This document shows positions 1-4,716 of a stretch of 7,049 nt of DNA, one piece after another. Positions within the stretch are counted from its first letter, which is position 1; every line of letters starts with the position of its first letter. The notes under the pieces were generated by a model that was not told the DNA's origin, searched no databases, and saw nothing but the letters and a program-made list of their open reading frames with translations. The DNA lies in NCBI GenBank assembly GCA_934546725.1, contig CAKTED010000079.1, positions 1 through 7,049 of the forward strand, given 5' to 3'. Origin of the DNA: an uncultured Oscillospiraceae bacterium (GTDB taxonomy: Bacteria > Bacillota > Clostridia > Oscillospirales > Oscillospiraceae). The translations under genes and the position numbers were made by a program.

Positions 1-220
1 CCGTGACGCTGCTTCCAAGCAGCAGCTGGCTTGCCGCCGCACACAGGCGCCGATCCCGCAGATATTCTGCCACGGCCATGCCGTTCACGCTTCGAAATAC
101 ATGGCAGAAATGATAGAAGGAGTATCCGAACCGTTCCGCCAGCTCTGCAGGCGTCAGCTCCACCTGCATGTGCTCTGCGATATAGTCCCGGCACCGTGCC
201 ATATCCTCTCTGTATCCCAT
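1..220 (-). CDS. AraC-family transcriptional regulator, N-terminal part (cut by window edge)
   Basis: The first 73 codons are visible, starting MGYREDMARCRDYIAEHM; the rest lies beyond base 1. Residues 6 to about 70 read as the first helix-turn-helix of an AraC/XylS DNA-binding domain: 'LTPAELAERFGYSFYHFCHVFRS' is helix, turn and recognition helix, followed by 'EYLRDRRLCAAASQLL', the usual linker helix. Because the DNA-binding domain is at the N-terminus, the protein is of the MarA/SoxS/Rob type, and a GyrI-like ligand-binding domain would often follow; that part cannot be seen. The ATG at 220 is preferred. An in-frame stop lies 13 codons upstream, and a modest AGGGG ribosome site sits 11 nt before the ATG. 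Two in-frame GTG codons just upstream are alternatives. It follows the cysK terminator, so it is probably transcribed separately. A possible extended -10 (TGATAAAAT) lies about 25 nt upstream, but no good -35 was found. Confidence 0.85.
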   Translation of the reverse strand, partial: MGYREDMARCRDYIAEHMQVELTPAELAERFGYSFYHFCHVFRSVNGMAVAEYLRDRRLCAAASQLLLGSSVT

Positions 221-236
221 TCGCTTCACCACCCCT

Positions 237-256
237 GCCTGTATTTTATCACAGGC
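237..256. repeat. Perfect 6-bp inverted repeat (GCCTGT-N8-ACAGGC)
   Basis: The arms GCCTGT and ACAGGC match perfectly around an 8-nt AT-rich spacer. The dyad lies 17 bp upstream of the AraC-type start codon and overlaps the only -10-like sequence there. It has no U-tract on either strand, so it is not a typical terminator. It may be an operator for the adjacent regulator, an mRNA hairpin close to its ribosome site, or the end of the repeat-like element next to it. The structure is seen; the role is unknown. Confidence 0.4.
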
Positions 257-460
257 TTATCTCCTTTGCTTTTCCATTCTTGTGAAGTTTTTGTACCATT
301 CGGGCGAATACACGGTCTTTGCTCAAGGCTTCACCTCCCGCAGGCGGCACAGGAACGTGACGCTCCGTACGCGGGTGCAGCCGGTATTCGAGCCAGGGAG
401 CGCGTCGCTCACGCCGCCGGTAACGCCGCTTATTGAACGCTCAGCTACCCGCCGCGCCAT
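257..460 (-). repeat. Possible dispersed repeat or decayed small ORF between cysK and the AraC gene
   Basis: This stretch of about 200 bp carries no convincing gene with a ribosome site. On the minus strand one frame reads 'ARRVAERSISGVTGG', then 'GSNTGCTRVRSVTFLCRL' and 'REVKP', a TGA stop (323-325), and continues in the same frame as 'VYSPEWYKNFTRMEKQRR' to a TAA at 257-259. Another minus-strand frame over the last part reads 'SKDRVFARMVQKLHKNGK'. Both strings resemble short hypothetical-protein tails that I recall occurring many times in clostridial genomes. That is memory and has not been searched. If correct, this is a copy of a dispersed intergenic element rather than a gene, and here the frame is broken by a TGA where other copies may have TGG. 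The boundaries are approximate. Confidence 0.3.
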
Positions 461-470
461 CCCGCATATG

Positions 471-508
471 AAAATTGCCAGGCGCTGAAGCAGATCAGCA
501 CCTGGCAA
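471..508 (-). terminator. Rho-independent terminator of the metY-cysK operon
   Basis: Read on the minus strand, TTGCCAGG pairs perfectly with CCTGGCAA. The stem continues inward with TGCTGA against TCAGCG (one G-U pair), giving a stem of about 14 bp with a 6-nt loop. TTTT follows at once. The hairpin begins 15 nt after the cysK stop codon. Confidence 0.88.
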
Positions 509-523
509 TAAACGCCTGTTTAT

Positions 524-1456
524 TTACTCCTGAAACATCGGGGTGGAAAGATATCTGTCGCCGGTATCCGGAAGCAGGGCGACTATGGTCTTGCCCTCGT
601 TTTCAGGCTTTCCGGCAAGCTCGACTGCCGCCCACAGCGCGGCGCCGGAGGAAATTCCCACCAGCACGCCCTCGGTGCGACCCATCTCGCGGCCCAGCGC
701 GAATGCGTCCTCGTCCTTCACGGGAACGATCTCGTCATAGATCTTCGTATTGAGCACATCCGGCACAAAGCCCGCGCCTATGCCCTGGATCTTGTGCGAA
801 CCGGCAACGCCGGTGGAAAGCACTGCGGAGGAGGCAGGCTCGACCGCAACTATCTTCACGTCCGGCTTCTGCTCCTTCAGATACTCGCCGACGCCGGTGA
901 TCGTGCCGCCGGTACCGACGCCTGCGACAAAAATATCCACCTCGCCGTCGGTATCCTGCCATATCTCGGGGCCGGTAGTCGCCTTATGAACGGCAGGGTT
1001 CGCAGGATTTACGAACTGACCAGGAATGAAGGCATTCGGTATCTCCTTCGCCAGCTCCTCGGCTTTTGCGATGGCGCCCTTCATGCCCTTTGCGCCCTCT
1101 GTGAGCACCAGCTCGGCGCCGTACGCCTTCATGAGCTGGCGACGCTCGACGGACATCGTTTCGGGCATGACAATTATCGTTCTGTATCCGCGCGCCGCCG
1201 CGACGGAGGCAAGGCCAATGCCGGTGTTGCCGGAGGTGGGCTCAATGATGACCGAGCCCTCCTTCAGTACGCCGCGCTTTTCGGCATCGTCCAGCATTGC
1301 TCTGCCGACTCTGTCCTTGACCGAGCCCGCGGGATTAAAATACTCCAGCTTTGCCAGCAGGCGGGCCTTAAGCTCGTACTTCTTCTCGATATTCTTAAGC
1401 TCAAGCAGTGGGGTATTACCGATAAGCTGCTCTGCGGACGTATAAATCTTTGCCAT
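524..1456 (-). CDS. cysK: Cysteine synthase (O-acetylserine sulfhydrylase), PLP-dependent
   Basis: This cytoplasmic enzyme makes cysteine from O-acetylserine and sulfide. At 310 residues it has the normal length for the family. It is a fold-type II PLP enzyme. The Schiff-base lysine is K47 in 'NPAGSVKDR', the substrate carboxylate loop is 'PTSGNTGI' (residues 73-80), the PLP-phosphate loop is 'GVGTGGT' (179-185), and 'GISSGAA' supplies the serine that contacts the PLP ring nitrogen (S269 or S270). The C-terminal '[12 protein letters not shown]' is typical of CysK. The start ATG lies 3 nt after the metY stop codon, and its ribosome site (GAGG, 8 nt upstream) is inside the end of metY, so the two genes are very likely co-transcribed and translationally coupled. 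A terminator follows directly. CysM or cystathionine beta-synthase-like enzymes share the fold, but the length and C-terminus fit CysK better. Confidence 0.96.
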   Translation of the reverse strand: MAKIYTSAEQLIGNTPLLELKNIEKKYELKARLLAKLEYFNPAGSVKDRVGRAMLDDAEKRGVLKEGSVIIEPTSGNTGIGLASVAAARGYRTIIVMPETMSVERRQLMKAYGAELVLTEGAKGMKGAIAKAEELAKEIPNAFIPGQFVNPANPAVHKATTGPEIWQDTDGEVDIFVAGVGTGGTITGVGEYLKEQKPDVKIVAVEPASSAVLSTGVAGSHKIQGIGAGFVPDVLNTKIYDEIVPVKDEDAFALGREMGRTEGVLVGISSGAALWAAVELAGKPENEGKTIVALLPDTGDRYLSTPMFQE

Positions 1457-1459
1457 TTT

Positions 1460-2761
1460 TCACGCCTCGGCTTTCTTCACGGCCTCGAACGCCTGGTCAA
1501 GGTCGGCTATGATATCGTCTATATGCTCCGTGCCGATGGAAAGGCGGATGGTATTCTGTCCGATTCCCTGATCCGCAAGCTCCTCGTCGGTCAGCTGAGA
1601 GTGCGTCGTGGTCGCGGGATGAATAACAAGGCTCTTCACATCCGCAACGTTTGCAAGCAGGGAGAATATCTGGAGGCTGTCTATAAACTTGTGAGCTTCC
1701 TTCTGCCCGCCCTTTATATTAAATGTGAATATGGATGCACCGCCGTTGGGGAAATACTTCTCATAAAGCGCGTGGTCGGGATGATCCGGCAGCGAGGGGT
1801 GGTTCACCTTCTCTACCAGCGGGTGCTTTGAAAGATACTCCACGACCTTCTTTGTGTTCTCGGCATGTCTGTCCAGTCTGAGCGAAAGCGTCTCGACGCC
1901 CTGAAGCAGCAGGAAGGCGTTAAACGGTGAGATCGTCGCGCCGGTATCGCGCAGCAGGATGGCGCGGATATAGGTCACGAAAGCCGCCGGGCCCGCCGCA
2001 TCGGTGAACGAAACGCCGTGGTAGCTCGGGTTGGGAGCCGCGATGGGAGCGTATCTGCCGCTTGCGGCCCAGTCGAACTTGCCGGAATCTACTATCACGC
2101 CGCCAAGCGTCGTGCCATGGCCGCCGATGAACTTCGTTGCGGAATGGACGACGATGTCCGCGCCGTGCTCAATGGGACGGATAAGGTAGGGCGTGCCGAA
2201 GGTGTTGTCTATAACGAGGGGCAGGCCGTGCTTATGCGCTATCTCCGCAATGGCGTCGATATCCGGGATATCGCTGTTGGGATTGCCGAGAGTTTCGAGG
2301 TAAATGGCCTTTGTGTTTTCCTTTATCGCTCCCTCGACCTCGGCAAGGTTATGCGCGTCCACAAACGTGGTGGTAACGCCAAACTGCGGGAGCGTATGAG
2401 CCAGCAGATTGTAGCTGCCGCCATAGATCGTCTTCTGCGCGACGATGTGATCGCCCGCCTGAGCCAGCGCCTGGATGGTATAGGTTATGGCCGCCGCGCC
2501 GGAAGCCGTCGCCAGCGCCGCAACGCCGCCCTCAAGAGCCGCGATGCGCTTTTCAAACACGTCCTGCGTGGAATTAGTAAGGCGGCCGTATATGTTGCCC
2601 GCATCCGCAAGGCCGAAGCGAGCCGCCGCGTGAGCGGAATTTTTGAAAACGTAGGAGGTCGTCTGATATATCGGGACGGCGCGCGCGTCCGTAGCCGGAT
2701 CGGGCTGCTCCTGTCCTACATGAAGCTGAAGGGTCTCAAATTTATATTTTCTTTCTGCCAT
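1460..2761 (-). CDS. metY: O-acetylhomoserine sulfhydrylase (O-acetylhomoserine aminocarboxypropyltransferase)
   Basis: The enzyme makes homocysteine from O-acetylhomoserine and sulfide, the direct-sulfhydrylation route to methionine, in the cytoplasm. It is a Cys/Met-metabolism PLP enzyme (fold type I) of 433 residues; MetY proteins are usually 425-440, clearly longer than MetB or MetC. Numbered from the annotated start, 'TLQLHVGQ' and 'PIYQTTSYVF' lie at the N-terminus, 'YGRLTNST' is at about 58-65, 'VIDNTFGTP' holds the PLP-ring aspartate D185, and 'VHSATKFIGGHG' holds the PLP lysine K210. A C-terminal 'NTIRLSIGTEHIDDIIADL' is typical. The start at MAERKYKF is preferred: the AAAGGA ribosome site is about 10 nt away, whereas the upstream ATG at 2770 lies almost on top of it. 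It is the first full-length gene of a two-gene sulfur-assimilation operon with cysK. Expression is probably controlled by the leader and operator upstream. Confidence 0.95.
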   Translation of the reverse strand: MAERKYKFETLQLHVGQEQPDPATDARAVPIYQTTSYVFKNSAHAAARFGLADAGNIYGRLTNSTQDVFEKRIAALEGGVAALATASGAAAITYTIQALAQAGDHIVAQKTIYGGSYNLLAHTLPQFGVTTTFVDAHNLAEVEGAIKENTKAIYLETLGNPNSDIPDIDAIAEIAHKHGLPLVIDNTFGTPYLIRPIEHGADIVVHSATKFIGGHGTTLGGVIVDSGKFDWAASGRYAPIAAPNPSYHGVSFTDAAGPAAFVTYIRAILLRDTGATISPFNAFLLLQGVETLSLRLDRHAENTKKVVEYLSKHPLVEKVNHPSLPDHPDHALYEKYFPNGGASIFTFNIKGGQKEAHKFIDSLQIFSLLANVADVKSLVIHPATTTHSQLTDEELADQGIGQNTIRLSIGTEHIDDIIADLDQAFEAVKKAEA

Positions 2762-2844
2762 GATGATCATTTCCTTTCAAATATCTGTGTATTCAATGTT
2801 TTTTTCGTCTCTGCGGAAAACCGTTCCGCCCTTCTGATGAAACC

Positions 2845-2910
2845 TCAACATCGACACATTCGACCGAAGCGGAAATTTGCTCTGAGGAGCCTGAGAAAGT
2901 AATATATCAT
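2845..2910 (-). CDS. Putative cysteine-codon leader peptide upstream of metY (21 aa, ends MCRC)
   Basis: A 21-codon ORF opens with ATG at 2910, about 29 nt after the predicted transcription start, and ends with TGA at 2845. It begins MIYYFLRLLR and ends GRMCRC, so two UGU cysteine codons fall in the last three sense codons (2854-2856 and 2848-2850). Leucine, arginine and aromatic residues dominate the rest. The ribosome site is weak: AGG 10 nt upstream, or AGAG very close to the ATG. It lies in the leader of an operon for sulfhydrylation enzymes, so stalling at cysteine codons when Cys-tRNA is scarce is an attractive role. The peptide product itself may have no function. Peptide-coding leaders with terminal cysteine codons are known for sulfur genes in other phyla; I do not know a named family matching this one. 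It could be a chance ORF, but composition, position and context argue against that. Confidence 0.55.
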   Translation of the reverse strand: MIYYFLRLLRANFRFGRMCRC

Positions 2911-2914
2911 ATCT

Positions 2915-2939
2915 CTATAACCTACCGTTTAAGTATGTT
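2915..2939. promoter_or_regulatory. Candidate operator at the metY transcription start (Rrf2-type site)
   Basis: The plus strand holds AACCTAC-N7-GTATGTT (2919-2939), an inverted repeat with 6 of 7 positions matching. It covers roughly +1 to +21 of the predicted transcript, a position that suits a repressor. A related arrangement (CTATAAACCTA ... GTTTATAGTAT) overlaps the rrf2 promoter, so the neighbouring Rrf2 protein is the likely binder. Binding is inferred. Confidence 0.5.
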
Positions 2940-2945
2940 GTATGC

Positions 2946-2974
2946 ATGATAGCATCAGACACAGCGCTTGTCAA
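2946..2974 (-). promoter_or_regulatory. Sigma-A promoter of metY-cysK
   Basis: On the minus strand a perfect -35 TTGACA (2969-2974) and a -10 TATCAT (2946-2951) are separated by 17 bp. Transcription would begin near 2939. Phased A-tracts lie just upstream of the -35. Confidence 0.82.
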
Positions 2975-2978
2975 GCAC

Positions 2979-3020
2979 TTTTTTCTCTTTTTTTCCTTTT
3001 TGTGCTTTTTTCCGCTTTTT
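2979..3020 (-). promoter_or_regulatory. Phased A-tracts upstream of the metY promoter
   Basis: Five A-tracts on the minus strand (5 to 7 A each) lie at 3016-3020, 3006-3011, 2997-3001, 2988-2994 and 2979-2984. Their centres are about 9.5, 9.5, 8 and 9.5 bp apart, close to one helical turn. Such arrays bend DNA and, next to a -35, can act as an UP element. The pattern is seen; activation is inferred. Confidence 0.5.
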
Positions 3021-3045
3021 GGGAGATCCGACGGCACCATATCGG

Positions 3046-3489
3046 TCATTTTTCATGAGCCGTTTTTTCCGAATCGGCGCTCTCCCCGTCCTTATTCATC
3101 AGGTCGGCGAGCGTAATTCCCTCAAAAAAGTCGTCAAGAAGCGAATTAAGCTTCGTCCACATGGGCAGTGTGCAGCATTTATCGGCTCTTTCGCAGGTAT
3201 TTTCCCCGCTTTCAAGGCAGGCCACCGGCGCAAAGGAGCCGGAGGTCAGCTTGAGAATGCTGCCAACGGTATAGGTCTCCGGCGCGCGGGCAAGCCTGTA
3301 GCCTCCGCCGCGCCCGCGCAGAGCCTGCACGAACCCGGCCTTGCTGAGAGTTGCAAGGATACCCTCGAGGTATTTCTCCGAAAGCTCCTCCCTTTGGGCT
3401 ATGTCCATCAAAACTATGTATTCTCCGCTATCGTGCTCCGCAAGGTCCACCATTACGCGCAGCGCATAGCGGCCCTTCGTTGATATCAT
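3046..3489 (-). CDS. Rrf2-family transcriptional regulator with Fe-S-type cysteines
   Basis: A 147-residue regulator starting MISTKGRYALRVMVDLAEH, the classic Rrf2 opening. Residues 24-50 form the helix-turn-helix ('MDIAQREELSEKYLEGILATLSK'), and 'LRGRGGGYRLAR' (about 58-68) is the wing. C91, C99 and C105 (with C106) sit where IscR has its three [2Fe-2S] cysteines (C92, C98, C104), with 7 and 5 residues between them here. CymR of Bacillus lacks this triad, so this protein may sense Fe-S status or redox state instead of relying on CymR's partnership with CysK. Its position just upstream of metY-cysK makes control of sulfur assimilation likely. The start ATG at 3489 fits the GGAGG site 10 nt upstream (a GTG at 3492 is possible); the ATG at 3507 overlaps that site and cannot be the start. 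No terminator follows, so some readthrough into metY-cysK is possible. Confidence 0.9.
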   Translation of the reverse strand: MISTKGRYALRVMVDLAEHDSGEYIVLMDIAQREELSEKYLEGILATLSKAGFVQALRGRGGGYRLARAPETYTVGSILKLTSGSFAPVACLESGENTCERADKCCTLPMWTKLNSLLDDFFEGITLADLMNKDGESADSEKTAHEK

Positions 3490-3510
3490 CACGTCCGACA
3501 CCTCCATTTT

Positions 3511-3525
3511 CAGAGCGGCGCTCTG
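3511..3525. promoter_or_regulatory. Perfect hairpin at the 5' end of the rrf2 mRNA
   Basis: CAGAGC-GGC-GCTCTG is a perfect palindromic hairpin (6-bp stem, 3-nt loop). It lies between the predicted transcription start (about 3529) and the GGAGG ribosome site (3501-3505). It could stabilise the 5' end of the mRNA or be part of an operator; no direct evidence separates these. Confidence 0.4.
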
Positions 3526-3559
3526 CTATAAACCTATAATAGCACAGTGTTTATAGTAT
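3526..3559. promoter_or_regulatory. Candidate autoregulatory operator over the rrf2 promoter
   Basis: The plus strand has CTATAAAC (3526-3533) and GTTTATAG (3549-3556), a perfect 8-bp inverted repeat with a 15-bp spacer, lying over the -10 and the spacer of the rrf2 promoter. A bound dimer would block RNA polymerase, as expected for Rrf2 autorepression. The outer sequences match those at the metY start. Binding is inferred. Confidence 0.5.
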
Positions 3560-3564
3560 TTCAA
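3536..3564 (-). promoter_or_regulatory. Sigma-A promoter of rrf2
   Basis: On the minus strand -35 TTGAAA (3559-3564), a 17-bp spacer and -10 TATTAT (3536-3541). The predicted transcription start is near 3529, leaving a leader of about 40 nt. Confidence 0.75.
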
Positions 3565-3568
3565 GCCG

Positions 3569-3610
3569 AAAAAACAGGGCGGCGCGGGCACATCACTGCC
3601 CACACCGCCC
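3569..3610 (-). terminator. Rho-independent terminator of the MarR-family gene
   Basis: On the minus strand GGGCGG pairs with CCGCCC, and the stem continues through TGTGGGCA against TGCCCGCG with two G-U pairs, about 14 bp in all. TGTTTTTT follows. It lies 18 nt after the MarR-family stop codon and isolates rrf2 from that gene. Confidence 0.9.
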
Positions 3611-3628
3611 ATAAGCGTACAAAATTTT

Positions 3629-4156
3629 TTATTCCTCGACGTCCTGCCTTTCCTCGTCGGGATTTTCAAGGCGCTGCTGAATACGGTCGTCCATTTCCAT
3701 CATGGGGACAAAGTCCACATCAAAGCCCTCGCCGCCGGTAAGGCTGTCCAAAAGCTTGTCCACGATGTTCATAAGGCTCTCGGCCTCCTCCTCGCTGAGG
3801 CACTCGAACATGTTTTCATCAAATTTTATCATGCCCTCGCGGCACTGGATAGCCGTCTCGTTTCCCTTGGGCGTAATGCTGAGCATATTGCGGCGCAGAT
3901 TGAGCTGATCGACCTTTTTTTCGATAAAGCCCGCCTTTTGCAGACGCTTCGTCGAAAGGGCGATGGATGCCGGTGAGACCTTCATCCAGTCGGCTATCTC
4001 CTTCTGCGTGCAGCCCTCATGGTTCGAGATATACGCCAGCACGGGAAGCTGGCCAAAATAAAGGCCGGTGTTCAGCGTAGTCTTCGTAAGAAGAGTACGG
4101 CGAAGCATGAAAAGATTATCAAGCTTCCATGCGAGTTTTTTCATTTCAACTGCCAT
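3629..4156 (-). CDS. MarR-family transcriptional regulator
   Basis: A 175-residue MarR-type winged helix-turn-helix protein. The N-terminal helices (about 5-45) would help form the dimer. 'CTQKEIADWMKVSPASIALSTKRLQKAGFI' (49-78) covers the helix-turn-helix with its recognition helix, and 'KKVDQLNLRRNMLSITPKG' (80-98) is the wing with the usual basic pair R88-R89. The C-terminus is longer than usual and very acidic (about 140-175, ending EERQDVEE). The start is supported by GGAGG with 8-nt spacing. It has its own promoter and terminator and no adjacent target gene, so its regulon and ligand cannot be read from this window; it may mainly repress itself. The subfamily is unknown. Confidence 0.9.
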   Translation of the reverse strand: MAVEMKKLAWKLDNLFMLRRTLLTKTTLNTGLYFGQLPVLAYISNHEGCTQKEIADWMKVSPASIALSTKRLQKAGFIEKKVDQLNLRRNMLSITPKGNETAIQCREGMIKFDENMFECLSEEEAESLMNIVDKLLDSLTGGEGFDVDFVPMMEMDDRIQQRLENPDEERQDVEE

Positions 4157-4210
4157 CCAAACAACCTCCAGCGCCTGAATTTACAATTAAGTGTTTACTA
4201 TTACTGTTTT

Positions 4211-4239
4211 ATTATATTCCTCTTTTTATTCTTTGTCAA
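4211..4239 (-). promoter_or_regulatory. Consensus sigma-A promoter of the MarR-family gene
   Basis: On the minus strand a perfect -35 TTGACA (4234-4239), a 17-bp spacer and a perfect -10 TATAAT (4211-4216). A promoter this strong for a regulator usually needs repression, most simply by its own product. The AT-rich stretch downstream (4179-4205) has GTAAA repeats but no clean palindrome. Confidence 0.88.
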
Positions 4240-4296
4240 GCATCATTTCCGCACAACTCGCCAATATTTTATAACAATTGAACGTGTTTATATTTC

Positions 4297-4341
4297 AAAA
4301 GGACAGGACTCCCCGCAGCTTTCGCATGTCGGGGAGTCCTG
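4297..4341 (-). terminator. Rho-independent terminator of the ASKHA-DUF3786-CsoR operon
   Basis: CAGGACTCCCCG (4304-4315) and CGGGGAGTCCTG (4330-4341) form a perfect 12-bp stem. The 14-nt loop contains a small GC-GAAA-GC hairpin. On the minus strand the stem is followed by TCCTTTT, a modest U-tract. The hairpin begins 5 nt after the repressor stop codon. Confidence 0.82.
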
Positions 4342-4346
4342 CTATT

Positions 4347-4679
4347 TTACAGAAAGCGCTCTATGGCGCGATTAAGCTCATCCAGCTCCTCGCTGTTTCC
4401 GGATTCTATCGCGTCAACGATGCAGGTGGCAAGATGCTCCTTGAGAATGACCTTGCCGGTGTTATTTATCGCGCTGCGCACCGCGGCAAGCTGAATGAGC
4501 ACCTCGGAGCAGTCTCTCCCCTGCTCCACCATCTTCTTCACGGATTCAAGGTGACCTATCGCGCGGGCAAGACGGTTGACCACCGCCTTTGTTGTTTCAG
4601 GCGAATGAGTATGGCCGCCGTGCGTGTGGCAATGGACAACGCCGTCGCCGTGATCGTGAAAATATATCTCTTCAGGCAT
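4347..4679 (-). CDS. CsoR/RcnR-family (DUF156) metal-responsive repressor with His-rich N-terminus
   Basis: A 110-residue all-helical repressor. The core 'AVVNRLARAIGHLESVKKMV' followed by 'RDCSEVLIQLAAVRSAINN' is typical of the family. The sensor positions are C57, H82 ('LKEHLATC') and C86. Their spacing (25 and 4) equals that of C36, H61 and C65 in Mycobacterium CsoR, the copper signature; RcnR would have His at the last position, and CstR would lack the His. The first 25 residues hold seven His and one Cys ('HDHGDGVVHCHTHGGHTH'), an extension of about 21 residues that could bind further metal. The ATG at 4679 has GGAGAGG 7 nt upstream; the TTG 6 nt earlier is too close to that site. It is the last gene of the operon, 37 nt after the DUF3786 gene, with no terminator between. 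The metal sensed and the genes controlled are not shown. Confidence 0.88.
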   Translation of the reverse strand: MPEEIYFHDHGDGVVHCHTHGGHTHSPETTKAVVNRLARAIGHLESVKKMVEQGRDCSEVLIQLAAVRSAINNTGKVILKEHLATCIVDAIESGNSEELDELNRAIERFL

Positions 4680-4716
4680 TAACAAACCTCTCCCTTTCGC
4701 AGCGGCGGCACTCCGT

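Larger units (their letters stand above)
2762..2939 (-). promoter_or_regulatory. 5' leader of metY-cysK mRNA with competing helices
   Basis: Transcription predicted to begin near 2939 gives a leader of about 178 nt. It contains a 21-codon ORF (2845-2910), then three short segments in the mRNA: TTCCGC (2874-2869, inside the small ORF), GCGGAA (2829-2824) and TTCCGC (2818-2813). The middle one can pair with either flank, so the two helices exclude each other. The downstream hairpin (6 bp, 5-nt loop) has no U-tract and is followed by an A-run, so it is not a classical attenuator terminator. No SAM-I (S-box) core or complete T-box was recognised. The pairing is visible; regulation through it is inferred. 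Confidence 0.45.

Noticed and set aside
323..508. 61-codon minus-strand ORF starting inside the cysK terminator.
   Set aside because: Its ATG lies in the terminator hairpin with no ribosome site, so it is not treated as a gene; the region is described as a possible repeat instead.
794..1831. Long plus-strand open frame (345 codons) opposite cysK and metY.
   Set aside because: It is antisense to two clearly conserved enzymes, spans their junction, and its translation has no recognisable domain; it is a by-product of GC-rich codon use.
2813..2835. GGGCGGAACGG in the metY leader looks like a T-box core (GGGTGGNACCGCG).
   Set aside because: The match is partial, there is no stem I with specifier features, the leader is too short, and no terminator/antiterminator pair with a U-tract follows.
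2018..2902. Plus-strand open frame of 294 codons opposite metY and its leader.
   Set aside because: It is antisense to conserved metY sequence, has an arginine-rich low-information translation and no ribosome site.
2771..2910. Promoter-distal ATG (2770) as the metY start.
   Set aside because: It sits only 2 nt from the AAAGG site, while the ATG at 2761 has workable spacing and gives the family-typical N-terminus.
2762..2939. SAM-I (S-box) riboswitch expected before a clostridial metY.
   Set aside because: The conserved S-box core segments are absent, and the space is occupied by the leader ORF and short helices.
4179..4205. Operator for the MarR-family protein downstream of its -10.
   Set aside because: Repeated GTAAA and an imperfect CACTTAATTG are present but no clean palindrome. 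The shared AGTGTTTA with the rrf2 site is too short to mean more than chance.
4347..4679. Persulfide sensor (CstR type) or formaldehyde sensor (FrmR type) as identity of the DUF156 protein, attractive because sulfur genes are nearby.
   Set aside because: The Cys-His-Cys triad has CsoR copper-site spacing; CstR lacks the His and FrmR lacks the last Cys. The gene also belongs to the corrinoid operon, not the sulfur one.
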